Below, piece by piece: positions 49,887-59,249 of a stretch of DNA of 64,000 bases. This DNA is from Roseomonas fluvialis. GTDB taxonomy: Bacteria > Pseudomonadota > Alphaproteobacteria > Acetobacterales > Acetobacteraceae. The stretch is from contig NZ_AP025637.1 of the NCBI RefSeq assembly GCF_022846615.1, positions 310,001-374,000 of the forward strand, given 5' to 3'. The notes beneath the pieces are model-generated. The model saw nothing but the letters and a program-made list of their open reading frames with translations. It searched no databases and was not told the DNA's origin. Position 1 is the first letter of the stretch; each line of letters opens with the position of its first letter. Position numbers and translations under genes: made by a program.

Positions 49887-50497
49887 GATCTCCTCCGGCG
49901 GACTGCTGTGACGGCGACCACCGTGCAGGTCGGGCGGCCTGGCGGCATGCCCAGAAGTGGTGGCCGTCAACGCCGGCGTATCGTCGCGCTGGTCGTGCTG
50001 CTGAGATGCGCCGTGTTCGACATGCCCGTGCGGCGCGATGATCTTCTGGCGAACCGCCGGACCGCCCTTGGCGGCAGGCCACGTGGGTGGTGGTTGAGCG
50101 CCGGCACCGCCGATCGCGCCATCGGCACCTGGGCGCCTCGGCAGGCCCAGCGACCGCGCCCGCCTGCGCGGTGGACACGCGCGACAGGCGAACCAGGTTG
50201 CCGCACGGATGAACCTCCGCGGCCGACCTGCGCGAAGGTCACCGGACCTGCCGTGTGAGGTATGTTCTCTCGGCGCGTCGTGGTCAGCATCATCTGGGTC
50301 GATTGGGGTACCTCGTGCTGCTGACGCATCTGCTCACCGACGCGCGTGTCAGGCCGGAGCAGGTTGCCTCCGTGCGCTGTCGTGCCCTGCACGAGAACAA
50401 GGTTCCGGCGGCTTTCGACCGCGTTGCGGCGCGGGTGACGAGGCGGCGTACGCCCTGAGCGAGATGCAACGACCAGGTCGGCCTCCGTCCAGTGTCG
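49887..50497. other. Long intergenic region upstream of kdp
   Basis: About 610 bases between the monooxygenase start and the kdp regulatory repeats. No frame shows a convincing ribosome site, family motif or normal composition. A short stretch (about 50309-50458) reads LVLLTHLLTDARVRPEQVAS, which could be a decayed gene end, but I cannot support it. No tRNA-like cloverleaf or long inverted repeat was seen. The monooxygenase promoter must lie within it. Confidence 0.35.
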
Positions 50498-50516
50498 CCC
50501 TTACGAATCCCTTACG
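50498..50516 (+). promoter_or_regulatory. Tandem CCCTTACG repeats, KdpE-site candidate
   Basis: CCCTTACG occurs at 50498-50505 and again at 50509-50516, a direct repeat with an 11-base period. OmpR-family regulators such as KdpE bind head-to-tail on direct repeats spaced by about one helical turn. The site is 75-93 bases before the first ORF of the kdp operon, where an activator would be expected. A single further CCCTTACG lies at 55051-55058, just after kdpC. The sequence differs from the T-rich E. coli site. Confidence 0.45.
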
Positions 50517-50568
50517 CCCATGGCGTCGGTTCCACATCGCGCCGCAACGCCGACAACCTGCAACGTGT

Positions 50569-50586
50569 TTCCCCTGACGAGGGGAA
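50569..50586 (+). promoter_or_regulatory. Hairpin sequestering the first ribosome-binding site of kdp
   Basis: TTCCCCT (50569-50575) and AGGGGAA (50580-50586) form a perfect 7-bp stem with a GACG loop. The right arm, AGGGGA, is the Shine-Dalgarno sequence of the 27-aa ORF at 50591, so the folded leader would hide it. This could provide translational control of the operon's first cistron. The stem is short, and its effect in vivo is not known. Confidence 0.5.
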
Positions 50587-50590
50587 TTCC

Positions 50591-50674
50591 ATGCTCGACT
50601 TCATCCTGCTGGCCACCGCCTTGGGCGCCTTTGGCTTGCTTGGTTTCTACGTTCGTGGTTGCGGGCGGGTCTGA
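50591..50674 (+). CDS. 27-residue membrane peptide preceding kdpF
   Basis: An ORF of 27 codons with a strong ribosome site (GAGGGG, 6 bases before the ATG), starting MLDFILLATALGAFGLLGFY and ending with a short polar tail (RGCGRV). It is a single hydrophobic helix. Similar tiny ORFs commonly precede kdpF in proteobacteria, and their role is not established. kdpF begins 2 bases after its stop, so it is part of the operon. It could be a second small Kdp-associated peptide or a translational leader. Confidence 0.7.
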   Translation: MLDFILLATALGAFGLLGFYVRGCGRV

Positions 50675-50676
50675 CC

Positions 50677-50766
50677 ATGAGCCTCGAACTCTGGCTTGGC
50701 GGCGGCGTCGCGTGCGGCCTGTTCGCCTATCTCCTGTGGGCACTCCTGCGGCCCGAAAGCCTCTGA
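50677..50766 (+). CDS. kdpF: Potassium-transporting ATPase small subunit KdpF
   Basis: A 29-residue single-helix membrane peptide ([20 protein letters not shown], then WALLRPES). The L-R-P-E near the C-terminus is the typical KdpF ending. KdpF stabilises the KdpABC complex by binding lipid-facing helices. The ATG at 50677 is preceded by GGGCGGG, and kdpA starts 1 base after its stop. Confidence 0.88.
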   Translation: MSLELWLGGGVACGLFAYLLWALLRPESL

Positions 50767-50767
50767 C

Positions 50768-52465
50768 ATGACTCTCATCGGTTGGGCGCAGATCGCGCTC
50801 GTGCTCGGCTGTACGCTGCTGCTCGCGGTACCGGTCGGCCTATGGCTGGCGCGGCTGGCGCAGGGCCGGCTTGGTGTGCTCGCGGGTCTCGACGCTGTCG
50901 TGCTGCGCGCAGCCGGCGTGGATGCGTCGCGCGGCCAAGGCTGGCAGGCCTACCTGCTGGCGATGCTCGCCTTCAACGCGGCGGGCTTCGCAGTGCTCTA
51001 CGCCATGCTGCGTCTGCAGGGCGTGCTGCCGCTGAACCCGCAGGGCCTTGGCGGCATCCCGCCCTATCTCGCCTTCAACACCGCCATCTCCTTCGTGACA
51101 AACACGAATTGGCAGGCCTATTCCGGCGAGGTGGCGATGTCGCATCTCAGCCAGATGACGGGCCTGGCGGTGCAGAACTTCCTCTCCGCCGCCACAGGCA
51201 TCGCGCTCGCCTTCGCCGTCATGCGCGCCTTCGCCGTTGGCCGCGTGGCGCAGCTCGGTAATTTCTGGGCGGACCTCACGCGCGTCACGCTGTGGCTGCT
51301 GCTGCCGGGTTCGATCCTGGCCGCCTTCGCCTTCATCGCCATGGGCGTGCCGCAGACGCTGCAGGCCAGCGCCGCCGCCACCACCCTGGCGGGCGGCGAG
51401 CAGACCATCGCACTCGGGCCCGTCGGCTTCCAGCTCGCCATCAAGCACCTGGGCACGAATGGCGGCGGCTTCTTCGGGGTGAACTCGCTGCACCCCTTCG
51501 AGGGGCCGAGCGCGCTTGCCACCAGCCTGCAGATCATCCTGCAGACGGTGATTCCCTTCGGCCTGTGCCTGGCCTTCGGCCGCATCGTCGGCGATCTGCG
51601 GCAGGGGCGCGCGCTGCTCGCCGTGATGGTCGGCTTCGTGTTGGTCGCGACGCTGGCGATCTACGCCGCCGAGGCAGCCGGCAACCCACTGCACATTGCG
51701 GCCGGCCTGGCACCCGCGCAGGGCAACATGGAAGGCAAGGATTTGCGCTTCGGCATCGCCCTCGCCGCACTATTTACCGCCACCACCACGGGGGCGAGCT
51801 GCGGTGCGGTCAATGCCATGATCGACAGCTTCACGCCGCTGGGCGGCCTGGTACCGATGTTCCTGATCCAGCTGGGCGAGGTCCTGCCCGGCGGCGTGGG
51901 ATCCGGGCTCTATGGCATGCTGGTCTTCGCGCTGCTGGCGGTCTTCGTGGCCGGGCTCATGGTCGGCCGTACACCCGAATACCTTGGCAAGAAGGTTCAG
52001 GCGCGCGAGGTGAAGCTCGCCATGCTCGCCGTCCTCGTGCTGCCGGCGGTTATCCTGGGACTGGCCGGTCTTTCGCTGGTGCTCGAGGTCGGCACCGCCT
52101 CGCTTCAGGATGCCGGGCCGCATGGGCTATCCGAGATGCTCTACGCCTATACCTCGGCGGCGGGGAACAACGGCTCGGCCTTCGGTGGCCTCACTGCCGA
52201 TACGCCCTGGCTCAACACGACGCTGGGCCTCGCGATGCTGGCCGGGCGCTTTGGCTTCGTCATCCCGGTACTGGCCATCGCCGGCAGCTTGGCTGCCAAG
52301 CCGCGCGCGCCTGACGGGCCCGGCACGCTGCCGACCCATGGGCCGCTCTTCATCGGCCTGCTGGCCGGTGTGATCCTGATCCTCGGCGGGCTGCAATACC
52401 TGCCGGCCCTCGCTCTCGGCCCGATCGCGGAGCATGTCGCGATGCTCGCCGGCCAGACCTTCTGA
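50768..52465 (+). CDS. kdpA: Potassium-transporting ATPase subunit A
   Basis: A 565-residue inner-membrane K+-binding subunit related to potassium channels. Four pore-loop regions are recognisable, including [18 protein letters not shown] near 117, [15 protein letters not shown] near 225, [22 protein letters not shown] near 340 and [15 protein letters not shown] near 460. These carry the selectivity-filter glycines. Length is normal (about 560). It takes up K+ at low external concentration, driven by KdpB. Confidence 0.97.
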   Translation: MTLIGWAQIALVLGCTLLLAVPVGLWLARLAQGRLGVLAGLDAVVLRAAGVDASRGQGWQAYLLAMLAFNAAGFAVLYAMLRLQGVLPLNPQGLGGIPPYLAFNTAISFVTNTNWQAYSGEVAMSHLSQMTGLAVQNFLSAATGIALAFAVMRAFAVGRVAQLGNFWADLTRVTLWLLLPGSILAAFAFIAMGVPQTLQASAAATTLAGGEQTIALGPVGFQLAIKHLGTNGGGFFGVNSLHPFEGPSALATSLQIILQTVIPFGLCLAFGRIVGDLRQGRALLAVMVGFVLVATLAIYAAEAAGNPLHIAAGLAPAQGNMEGKDLRFGIALAALFTATTTGASCGAVNAMIDSFTPLGGLVPMFLIQLGEVLPGGVGSGLYGMLVFALLAVFVAGLMVGRTPEYLGKKVQAREVKLAMLAVLVLPAVILGLAGLSLVLEVGTASLQDAGPHGLSEMLYAYTSAAGNNGSAFGGLTADTPWLNTTLGLAMLAGRFGFVIPVLAIAGSLAAKPRAPDGPGTLPTHGPLFIGLLAGVILILGGLQYLPALALGPIAEHVAMLAGQTF

Positions 52466-52477
52466 AGGCTGTTCCCG

Positions 52478-54502
52478 ATGCAAACCTCCATCGCGCTGTT
52501 CGACGGCGCCATTCTTCGCCGCGCGGCGCTCGACGCTGTGCTGAAGCTCGACCCGCGGCACCTCATCCGCAATCCGGTGATCTTCGTGACCGAGGTCGTG
52601 GCCATCCTGGTCACGCTGCTCGCGGTGCGGGACGCGGTGCAAGGCGGCCCCTTCGGCTTTCAGCTGAGCGTCGCCGCCTGGCTGTGGCTCACCGTGGTCT
52701 TCGCGACCTTCGCCGAGGCGGTGGCCGAGGGCCGCGGCAAGGCACGCGCCGCCTCGCTTCGCGCTGCGCGGGGGGACACCATGGCGCGTTGGGTGCCCAA
52801 CCCCGATGACCCCGCCATCACCGCACCGCGCCCCGCCGCCGAACTCCGCCGAGGTGATCATGTGCTGGTCGAGGCGGGGGAGATCATCCCGTCCGATGGC
52901 GAGATCGTGCGGGGCATCGCCAGCGTGAACGAGAGCGCGGTCACCGGCGAGAGCGCGCCGGTGATCCGCGAAGCGGGGGGCGATCGGAGCGCCGTCACGG
53001 GCGGCACGCTGGTGGTCAGTGACCGCATCATGGTGCGCATCACCGCCGAGGCGGGCGGCACTTTCCTCGACCGCATGATCGCGATGGTGGAAGGCGCATC
53101 GCGCCAGAAGACGCCGAACGAGATCGCGCTCGACATCCTGCTGGCCGGCATGACGATCATCTTCCTCATCGCCGTGGTCACGCTCGTGGCCTTCGCGAGC
53201 TACAGCGGCGCCGCGCCCTCGGTCGTGGTGCTCGCCGCGCTGCTCGTGACGCTCATTCCCACCACGATCGGCGGGCTGCTCTCGGCGATCGGCATCGCGG
53301 GGATGGACCGGCTGGTTCGCTTCAACGTGCTCGCCACCTCCGGCCGCGCGGTGGAGGCGGCGGGCGATGTCGACGTCCTGCTGCTGGACAAGACCGGCAC
53401 CATCACCTTCGGTAACCGCCAGGCCGCCGCCTTCATCGCCGCACCCGGCGTGAGCGAGGCCGAGATCGCCGAGGCGGCAGTGCTGGCCAGCCTCGCGGAC
53501 GAGACGCCGGAGGGCCGCAGCATCCTGGCCTTCGCGCGCGAACACCACGGCATCGTCGCCACTATGCCGGAGGGTGCGAAAGCCGTGCCCTTCACGGCGC
53601 AGACGCGCATCTCCGGCATGGACCTGCCGAGCGGCGCCTATCGCAAGGGCGCGGTGGACAGCCTGGCCGCGACGCTGCGGAGCGAGATCCCGCCCCAACT
53701 GGCCGCCGGGATCGACCGCATCGCGCGCAGCGGCGCCACGCCGCTGGCCGTGGCACGGGATGGCCGGATCCTCGGCGCGATCGAACTGAAGGACATCGTC
53801 AAGCCCGGCATCCGCGAGCGCTTCGCCGAATTGCGCCGCATGGGCATCCGCACCGTGATGGTCACCGGCGACAACCGCCTCACGGCGGCCGCGATCGCCG
53901 CCGAGGCCGGCGTGGACGACTTCCTCGCGGAGGCCAAGCCGCAGCAGAAGCTCGACTACATCCGCGCGCAGCAGTCCGAAGGACGCCTCGTCGCCATGGC
54001 GGGCGACGGCACCAACGACGCGCCGGCCCTTGCGCAGGCCGATGTCGGCCTCGCCATGCAGACCGGCACCCAGGCGGCGCGCGAAGCCGGCAACATGGTG
54101 GACCTCGACAGCGACCCCACCAAGCTCATCGAGGTGGTGGACATCGGCAAGCAGCTGCTCATCACCCGCGGCGCGCTGACCACATTCTCGATCGCCAACG
54201 ATGTGGCGAAGTATTTCGCCATCCTGCCGGCGATCTTCGTCGTGCAGTATCCGGGCCTCGCCGCGCTGAACGTCATGGGGCTGACCAGCCCGCAGAGCGC
54301 CATCCTCTCGGCGGTGATCTTCAACGCGCTGATCATCGTGGCGCTGGTGCCTCTGGCACTGCGTGGCGTTGCCTACACGCCGGTGGGCGCGGCCGCGCTG
54401 CTGCGCCGCAACCTGTTGATCTACGGGCTGGGAGGCCTGGTCGCACCCTTCATCGGCATCAAGATCATCGACGTCTTCCTCACCCTGATCGGAGTAGCCT
54501 GA
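52478..54502 (+). CDS. kdpB: Potassium-transporting P-type ATPase subunit B
   Basis: A 674-residue P-type ATPase. Phosphorylated Asp304 is in LLLDKTGTI, the actuator motif TGES (VTGESAPV) is near residue 160, the nucleotide-domain FTAQTRISG is near 370, and the hinge MVTGDN and [10 protein letters not shown] motifs are near 460 and 510. Its length and order match E. coli KdpB (phospho-Asp307). It hydrolyses ATP to drive K+ through KdpA. It is 12 bases after kdpA and 3 bases before kdpC. Confidence 0.98.
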   Translation: MQTSIALFDGAILRRAALDAVLKLDPRHLIRNPVIFVTEVVAILVTLLAVRDAVQGGPFGFQLSVAAWLWLTVVFATFAEAVAEGRGKARAASLRAARGDTMARWVPNPDDPAITAPRPAAELRRGDHVLVEAGEIIPSDGEIVRGIASVNESAVTGESAPVIREAGGDRSAVTGGTLVVSDRIMVRITAEAGGTFLDRMIAMVEGASRQKTPNEIALDILLAGMTIIFLIAVVTLVAFASYSGAAPSVVVLAALLVTLIPTTIGGLLSAIGIAGMDRLVRFNVLATSGRAVEAAGDVDVLLLDKTGTITFGNRQAAAFIAAPGVSEAEIAEAAVLASLADETPEGRSILAFAREHHGIVATMPEGAKAVPFTAQTRISGMDLPSGAYRKGAVDSLAATLRSEIPPQLAAGIDRIARSGATPLAVARDGRILGAIELKDIVKPGIRERFAELRRMGIRTVMVTGDNRLTAAAIAAEAGVDDFLAEAKPQQKLDYIRAQQSEGRLVAMAGDGTNDAPALAQADVGLAMQTGTQAAREAGNMVDLDSDPTKLIEVVDIGKQLLITRGALTTFSIANDVAKYFAILPAIFVVQYPGLAALNVMGLTSPQSAILSAVIFNALIIVALVPLALRGVAYTPVGAAALLRRNLLIYGLGGLVAPFIGIKIIDVFLTLIGVA

Positions 54503-54505
54503 ACC

Positions 54506-55045
54506 ATGCTGCGCCCGCTTGTCTCTCTCCTGCTCGGCTTCACGCTGTTGCTGGGCGTCGTCGTGCCGCTCGGCGTCACCGCCATCGCCGGACTTGCCCT
54601 GCCCGAGCGCGCCGGCGGCAGCCTGGTCCGGCGCGAGGGCCAGGTGATCGGCTCCGCCCTCATCGGTCAGCACTTCGAGGAACCACGCTGGTTCCAGGGC
54701 CGGCCTTCCGCGACCTCCGCCGCACCTTATGACGCCGCCTCCTCGGCTGCATCGCAGTTGGGGCCGACCAGCGCGGCGCTGCTCGCGACCGTCACCGAGC
54801 GTATCGCCGGCGCGCGGGATGTGCCCGCCGATGCCGCGACCGCCAGCGGCTCCGGCCTCGATCCGCATATCAGCCCGGAGAATGCGCGGGCGCAGGTCGC
54901 GCGCGTGGCGGCGGCGCGCAGCCTGCCGCCGCAGCGGGTGGCCGCACTCGTGGACCAGCACGTCGAAGGCCGTGAGTTCGGCCTTCTGGGAGATCCGCGC
55001 GTGAATGTCCTGCGGCTCAATCTGGCGCTGGAGGCGATGCGTTGA
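54506..55045 (+). CDS. kdpC: Potassium-transporting ATPase subunit C
   Basis: A 179-residue subunit with one N-terminal membrane helix (about 8-30) and a periplasmic domain. Family motifs are GSALIGQHFEEPRWFQGRPSA near 50, SGSGLDPHISPENARAQVARVA near 113 and FGLLGDPRVNVLRLNLAL at the end. KdpC stabilises the KdpAB complex. It ends the structural part of the operon; kdpDE follow after a 499-base gap. Confidence 0.97.
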   Translation: MLRPLVSLLLGFTLLLGVVVPLGVTAIAGLALPERAGGSLVRREGQVIGSALIGQHFEEPRWFQGRPSATSAAPYDAASSAASQLGPTSAALLATVTERIAGARDVPADAATASGSGLDPHISPENARAQVARVAAARSLPPQRVAALVDQHVEGREFGLLGDPRVNVLRLNLALEAMR

Positions 55046-55544
55046 TGCCGCCCTTACGGGGCCGCGCCAGCTTCCGCATCGCGGCCTGATCCCCCGCGAT
55101 GCGATGGTCTGGCCGTCAACAAGGAGGCAGGCGAACGCCTTGCCGGGACAGATGGAAGACCCTCTCGGTTTCGTTGATCTGCTGCGCGCCCTTCTGCCGC
55201 CGCTCGCCGCGCTGTGGCTCTGGGGCCTGGGCCGCGTGCTGCGCGATCTGCGCCGCGTCAGCCCGGGCAGACCCGACCTCGCGCGGTGCGGCCTGCCTCG
55301 CCAGCCCCTGCCGCCCTCGCCCTTGCAGCGCTTCTTCGCCCGTGGACGAGGGGACGCGCGACCTCCGCGGGGCCGTCTCGCGCAATGATCCGACGTGGGG
55401 CCATTGCCCCGCGCTCCGGCCGCGCCGGTCCTGGTGGCGCTCACGCCGTGGTTCGGCTTGTCCCTGCCGATCTCGGACCTCGCCTGCGCAGGACGCGCCG
55501 GGCGTCGCTGACGTGAGGCCCATGCCGGCTTATCGTGCCGGCCG
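55046..55544. other. Gap between kdpC and kdpD
   Basis: A 499-base spacer that is unusual, because kdpC and kdpD are normally close. It begins with one CCCTTACG (55051-55058), the same 8-mer as in the tandem repeat before the operon. A separate promoter for kdpDE may lie here. One weak ORF (55152-55388) is listed separately. Near 55400-55510 the plus strand shows short Pro/Leu-rich frames, without starts or motifs. Confidence 0.4.
55152..55388 (+). CDS. Questionable 78-residue ORF between kdpC and kdpD
   Basis: ATG 55152 opens a 78-codon frame beginning MEDPLGFVDLLRALLPPLAA and continuing LWLWGLGRVLRDLRRV. It has one hydrophobic segment, then an Arg/Pro-rich tail that looks like random high-GC translation. 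GGGAC lies 5 bases upstream of the ATG, a poor ribosome site. It might be a small membrane peptide specific to this lineage, or a remnant. I do not recognise it. Confidence 0.3.
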   Translation: MEDPLGFVDLLRALLPPLAALWLWGLGRVLRDLRRVSPGRPDLARCGLPRQPLPPSPLQRFFARGRGDARPPRGRLAQ

Positions 55545-58232
55545 ATGAGCACGGCCGAGCCGGAACGCCCCGACCCCGATGCCCTGGCCGAGATCGCGGC
55601 CCGGGAAGGGCGCGGCCGGCTCAAGGTCTTCCTGGGCGCAGCACCCGGTGTCGGCAAGACCGTGGAGATGCTGACGGAGGCGCGCCGGCTCCATGAGGCC
55701 GGCAGTGACGTGCTGATCGGCCTGGCCGAGACGCATGGGCGCGCCGAGACGGAAGCCGCGATCGGCACGCTGGCGCGGCTGCCGCTGCGCGCCATCGCGT
55801 ACCGCGGCCAGGTGCTGCACGAATTCGACCTGGACGCGGCGCTGGCAAGGCGGCCCGGCATCCTGCTGCTGGATGAACTCGCCCATACCAACGCGCCCGG
55901 CAGCCGCCACGCCAAGCGCTGGCAGGATGTGGAGGAGCTGCGCGACGCCGGCATCGAAGTCTGGACCACGATGAATGTCCAGCACCTGGACAGCAGCGCG
56001 GAAGCGGTTGCGCGCGTCACCGGCGTGCGCGTGGCCGAGACGGTGCCGGATGCCGTTCTCAAAGGTGCCGATGCGGTGGAGCTGGTCGATATCCCCCCGG
56101 CCGAATTGCTGGAGCGTATGCGCGCCGGGAAGATCTACCGTCCGGAGCAGGCCGAGCGCGCCCTGCGCGGCTTCTTCAAGGAGGGCGCGCTCGCCGCCTT
56201 GCGCGAACTTGCGCTGCGCCGCACGGCGGACCGCGTGGATGCCGACGTCACCTCCTGGATGCGTCGCAACGCGGTGGCCGGACCCTGGCCGGTCGGCGAG
56301 CGGGTGCTGGTGCTGATTCCCGGCGGCGCCAGCGGCGACCCGGTGCTGCATCAGGCCCGCCGCCTGGCCGATGCGCTCCACGCGCCCTTGCTGGCGCTGC
56401 ATGTCGAGCAGCCGGGCCAGGAATCCGACCCTGGCCCCGGCATCGCGCTCGCCCAGCACTTGGGCGCGGAGACCGAGGTGACCACCGCCACGGACCTTCC
56501 GGCGGCGATCCTTGCCCATGCGCGCGCCCGGCGTGCCACGCACATCATCCTCGGCCGGGGCGAGCCACCCTGGTGGCGACGGGTGTTCGGGCGGACGCTC
56601 GTGGCTGCGCTGGCCCGGCAGGCGCAGGAATTCACCCTGCATGTGGTGCCGAGCCAGGCGGCCGCGCGTGCCACGCCGGCGTCCCGTCCGCTGCCGCGAT
56701 GGACGACGTGGCTTGCGGTCCCGCTCCTGGTCGGTGCGGCGACGCTGGTCTGCCTGGCGCTGGATGGGATGGTGCCGGATGCCGCCTTCGGGATGGTCTA
56801 CCTGGCCGCCATCGTGGCCATCGCCGCTATCGTCGGGCCCGTGCATGCCGGGGTCGGCGCAGCGCTGTCCTTTCTGGTCTGGAACTTTCTGTTTCTGCCG
56901 CCCCGCTATACGCTCGCCATCGCGTCGGCCCAGGACGTGCTGGGCGCTGCGGTGTTCGGCGCCGTCGCCGCGCTGCTGGCCGGCACCACCGGCCGGCTTG
57001 GACGGAATGTTCGATCCGCAGCGGTGCGGCTGGCGGCGCTGCGGCGGCTCACCGCACTGTCGCGCCGGCTGAATGCCCAGGCCTCGATGCCGGAATTGCA
57101 GATGGCCGTGGTCGAGGAGGCCGCGCGGATCATCGGTGGCCCGGCCTGCCTTCTGCTGCCGCTTGACGAAGCCCTGGCAACGACGCTGCCGGATCAGTTC
57201 AGCCGGGATACCATCCTCAAGGCCGAACCGGTGCTGCGTGCGGCGAGCCCGGCGGACGCCACGCCCGATGACGGCGCCATGGCCGCTGCGCGCTGGGCGC
57301 TGGCCAACGGCCGCGCCGCCGGACGAGGCACCGCGACGCTGCCGACCAGCGCCTGGCGTTTCCTGCCGCTTACGGCGCCGCGCGATGGCGAGACGATCGT
57401 GCTCGCGCTGCTCGGTCTGCGGCCGGTCGAGGAGACCGCCGACCCCGAGGCGGATCGCGCCATCGAGGCGCTGCTGGACCAGGCGGCCGTGGCGCTGGAA
57501 CGCGCGCGCCTGGCTGATACGGCGGCCAATGCGCGCGCGCGCGGCCAGACGGAAGCGCTGCGCACGGCGCTGCTGACAAGCCTCGGCCATGATCTGCGCA
57601 CGCCGCTCACCGTCATCCGCGGCGCGGCCGAGACGCTGCGCACCGCCGGCACGGCGCTGTCGGACGCAACCCGCGCCGACCTGCTCAGCAGCATCGAGGA
57701 GGAAGCGACGCGCCTCGCCCGCTGGATGTCCGCCATCCTGGACATCGTGCGTCTGGAGAGCGGCCAGGTCGTGCCGCGGCGCGAGCCGGTCGATGTGGCC
57801 CAGGCGCTGGAGGAGGCGGCGCTGCGCGCGCAGCAGGCGCATCCGGGCAGGACAGTGCTGCGCGACCTGCCGGCGGATCTGCCACGTCCAGGACTCGACC
57901 CGGCGCTGCTGGATCGCGTTCTGGAGAATCTGATGGACAATGCGATGAAGTATTCTGCTCCAGGCACTGCCCTGCGCCTGCTGGCTCGTCGGGAAGGAAC
58001 GGAGATCGTGCTGGCTGTCGAGGATGATGGTCCCGGTATTCCCGCCGAGGATCTGCCACGAATCTTCGATCCGTTCTTCCGCGCGGCGCGCACCGACAGC
58101 ATCGCCGCCGGCTCCGGGCTCGGCCTGTCCATCTGCCGCGGTCTGGTCGGAGCGATGGGCGGACGCATCACGGCGGAGAGCCCGATCGCGGCAGAGCGAG
58201 GGACACGCGTCACGCTGCGCTTCCCCGCATGA
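55545..58232 (+). CDS. kdpD: Osmosensitive K+ channel histidine kinase KdpD
   Basis: An 895-residue sensor kinase. The N-terminal KdpD domain has Walker A GAAPGVGKT (near 31-39) and Walker B ILLLDELAHTNAPG near 105. A USP-like domain spans about 250-370, four membrane helices about 390-490, and a GAF-like region about 510-640. The kinase core has His682 in GHDLRTP, an N box (NLMDNAMKYS), G1 (EDDGPGIP) and G2 (GSGLGLS). It senses low K+ or turgor and controls kdpFABC through KdpE. ATG 55545. Confidence 0.96.
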   Translation: MSTAEPERPDPDALAEIAAREGRGRLKVFLGAAPGVGKTVEMLTEARRLHEAGSDVLIGLAETHGRAETEAAIGTLARLPLRAIAYRGQVLHEFDLDAALARRPGILLLDELAHTNAPGSRHAKRWQDVEELRDAGIEVWTTMNVQHLDSSAEAVARVTGVRVAETVPDAVLKGADAVELVDIPPAELLERMRAGKIYRPEQAERALRGFFKEGALAALRELALRRTADRVDADVTSWMRRNAVAGPWPVGERVLVLIPGGASGDPVLHQARRLADALHAPLLALHVEQPGQESDPGPGIALAQHLGAETEVTTATDLPAAILAHARARRATHIILGRGEPPWWRRVFGRTLVAALARQAQEFTLHVVPSQAAARATPASRPLPRWTTWLAVPLLVGAATLVCLALDGMVPDAAFGMVYLAAIVAIAAIVGPVHAGVGAALSFLVWNFLFLPPRYTLAIASAQDVLGAAVFGAVAALLAGTTGRLGRNVRSAAVRLAALRRLTALSRRLNAQASMPELQMAVVEEAARIIGGPACLLLPLDEALATTLPDQFSRDTILKAEPVLRAASPADATPDDGAMAAARWALANGRAAGRGTATLPTSAWRFLPLTAPRDGETIVLALLGLRPVEETADPEADRAIEALLDQAAVALERARLADTAANARARGQTEALRTALLTSLGHDLRTPLTVIRGAAETLRTAGTALSDATRADLLSSIEEEATRLARWMSAILDIVRLESGQVVPRREPVDVAQALEEAALRAQQAHPGRTVLRDLPADLPRPGLDPALLDRVLENLMDNAMKYSAPGTALRLLARREGTEIVLAVEDDGPGIPAEDLPRIFDPFFRAARTDSIAAGSGLGLSICRGLVGAMGGRITAESPIAAERGTRVTLRFPA

Positions 58233-58915
58233 CGGCTGCACCATTGCCGATCCTGGTGATCGATGACGAGCCGCAGATCCACCGCTTCCTTGGCCCGGCG
58301 CTTGAGGCCGCGGGCTATGCCCCCTTGCGGGCGGAGACGGCGCGCGAGGGGTTGCGCCTCGCGGCATCGCGCGGGCCGGCCTGCGTGCTGCTCGACCTCG
58401 GTCTGCCGGACATGGACGGGAAGGAGGTGCTCGCCCGGCTGCGCGCCTTCAGCAGCGTGCCCGTGATCATCATCAGCGCGCGCGATCGCGAGGCGGAGAA
58501 GGTCGCAGCGTTGGATGCCGGTGCCGATGACTATGTGGAAAAGCCGTTCGGCCTGGCGGAACTGCTCGCGCGATTGCGCGCTGCGACGCGCCGTGCGGTG
58601 CTGACCGAAGCGCCTTCGCCCGTCGTGATCACCGGCGCGCTCGCCATTGATCTGGAACGGCGGCTGGCGCGGGTGTCCGGGGTCGAGCTCTCGCTCACCC
58701 CGCGCGAATGGGACCTGCTGGCGGCGCTTGCTCGTGACCTGGGAAAAGTGGTCACGCAACGGCGGCTGCTGACCGAGGTCTGGGGGCCGGCGCATGTGCA
58801 GGACAGCCAGTATCTGCGGGTCTATGTCGGGCAGCTGCGGGCCAAGCTCGGCGATGCAGCGCGGCTGCTGCGGACGGAACCGGGGGTTGGATACCGGCTA
58901 TTGGATGCCGGGTGA
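58229..58915 (+). CDS. kdpE: KdpE response regulator
   Basis: A 228-residue OmpR-family regulator, partner of KdpD. The receiver has Asp12/Asp13, phospho-acceptor Asp56 (VLLDLGLPDMDG) and the Lys of VEKPFGLAEL. The winged-helix domain (about 130-226) has LTPREWDLLAALARDLGKVV, QRRLLTEVWGP and YLRVYVGQLRAKLG. Its ATG overlaps the kdpD stop (ATGA). It is expected to activate the kdp promoter; tandem repeats at 50498 are the candidate site. Confidence 0.96.
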   Translation: MTAAPLPILVIDDEPQIHRFLGPALEAAGYAPLRAETAREGLRLAASRGPACVLLDLGLPDMDGKEVLARLRAFSSVPVIIISARDREAEKVAALDAGADDYVEKPFGLAELLARLRAATRRAVLTEAPSPVVITGALAIDLERRLARVSGVELSLTPREWDLLAALARDLGKVVTQRRLLTEVWGPAHVQDSQYLRVYVGQLRAKLGDAARLLRTEPGVGYRLLDAG

Positions 58916-59249
58916 ACGACAGCGCTGACGAACCCCGGCGGCTGCGCATTCAGGTAGGAGCCTTCGCGCCGTCACGGGCGATCGGGCGCCGATCGGGTCG
59001 TCGACGCCTTCGGCACGCCGGTGCTGCGGGCGGTCGGGAGTTGCTGGACGCCAACCGTGGCGTCGACTTCGCGGTGCAGACGGCGCCTGCGTAGGCATTC
59101 GTACTGGACAGCCGCCTTTGCGTGCGGGCCTCCGACGGTGCGGGAGGAGATCGCGGGCGACGTGCTCGCCTCCGCCACGGCCATGCGGTGGCGCGCCGGG
59201 CTTGTCGGAGATGACGCGTGCACCGCACCTGCGGGGATGGTGGACGGTG
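58916..59249. other. Convergent intergenic region after kdpE
   Basis: A 334-base region between kdpE and the convergent SDR gene. Short frames exist on both strands but none has a ribosome site or family motif. I see no strong terminator hairpin with a T-run, and no RNA gene. Termination of both operons must take place here. Confidence 0.35.

Noticed and set aside
49887..50458. Several 60-160-codon frames on both strands upstream of kdp
   Set aside because: None has a ribosome-binding site, family motif or plausible composition. They overlap each other and look like noncoding or decayed DNA.
52127..56062. 1311-codon minus-strand frame opposite kdpABC-kdpD
   Set aside because: It lies antisense to unmistakable kdp genes and its composition is that of high-GC shadow frames (Arg, His, Gln, Ala). 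No domain is recognisable.
58916..59249. Small frames after kdpE as a third kdp regulatory gene
   Set aside because: The frame starting GTG 58912 overlaps the kdpE stop but encodes an Arg-rich, motif-free product and has no homologous feature that I can name.
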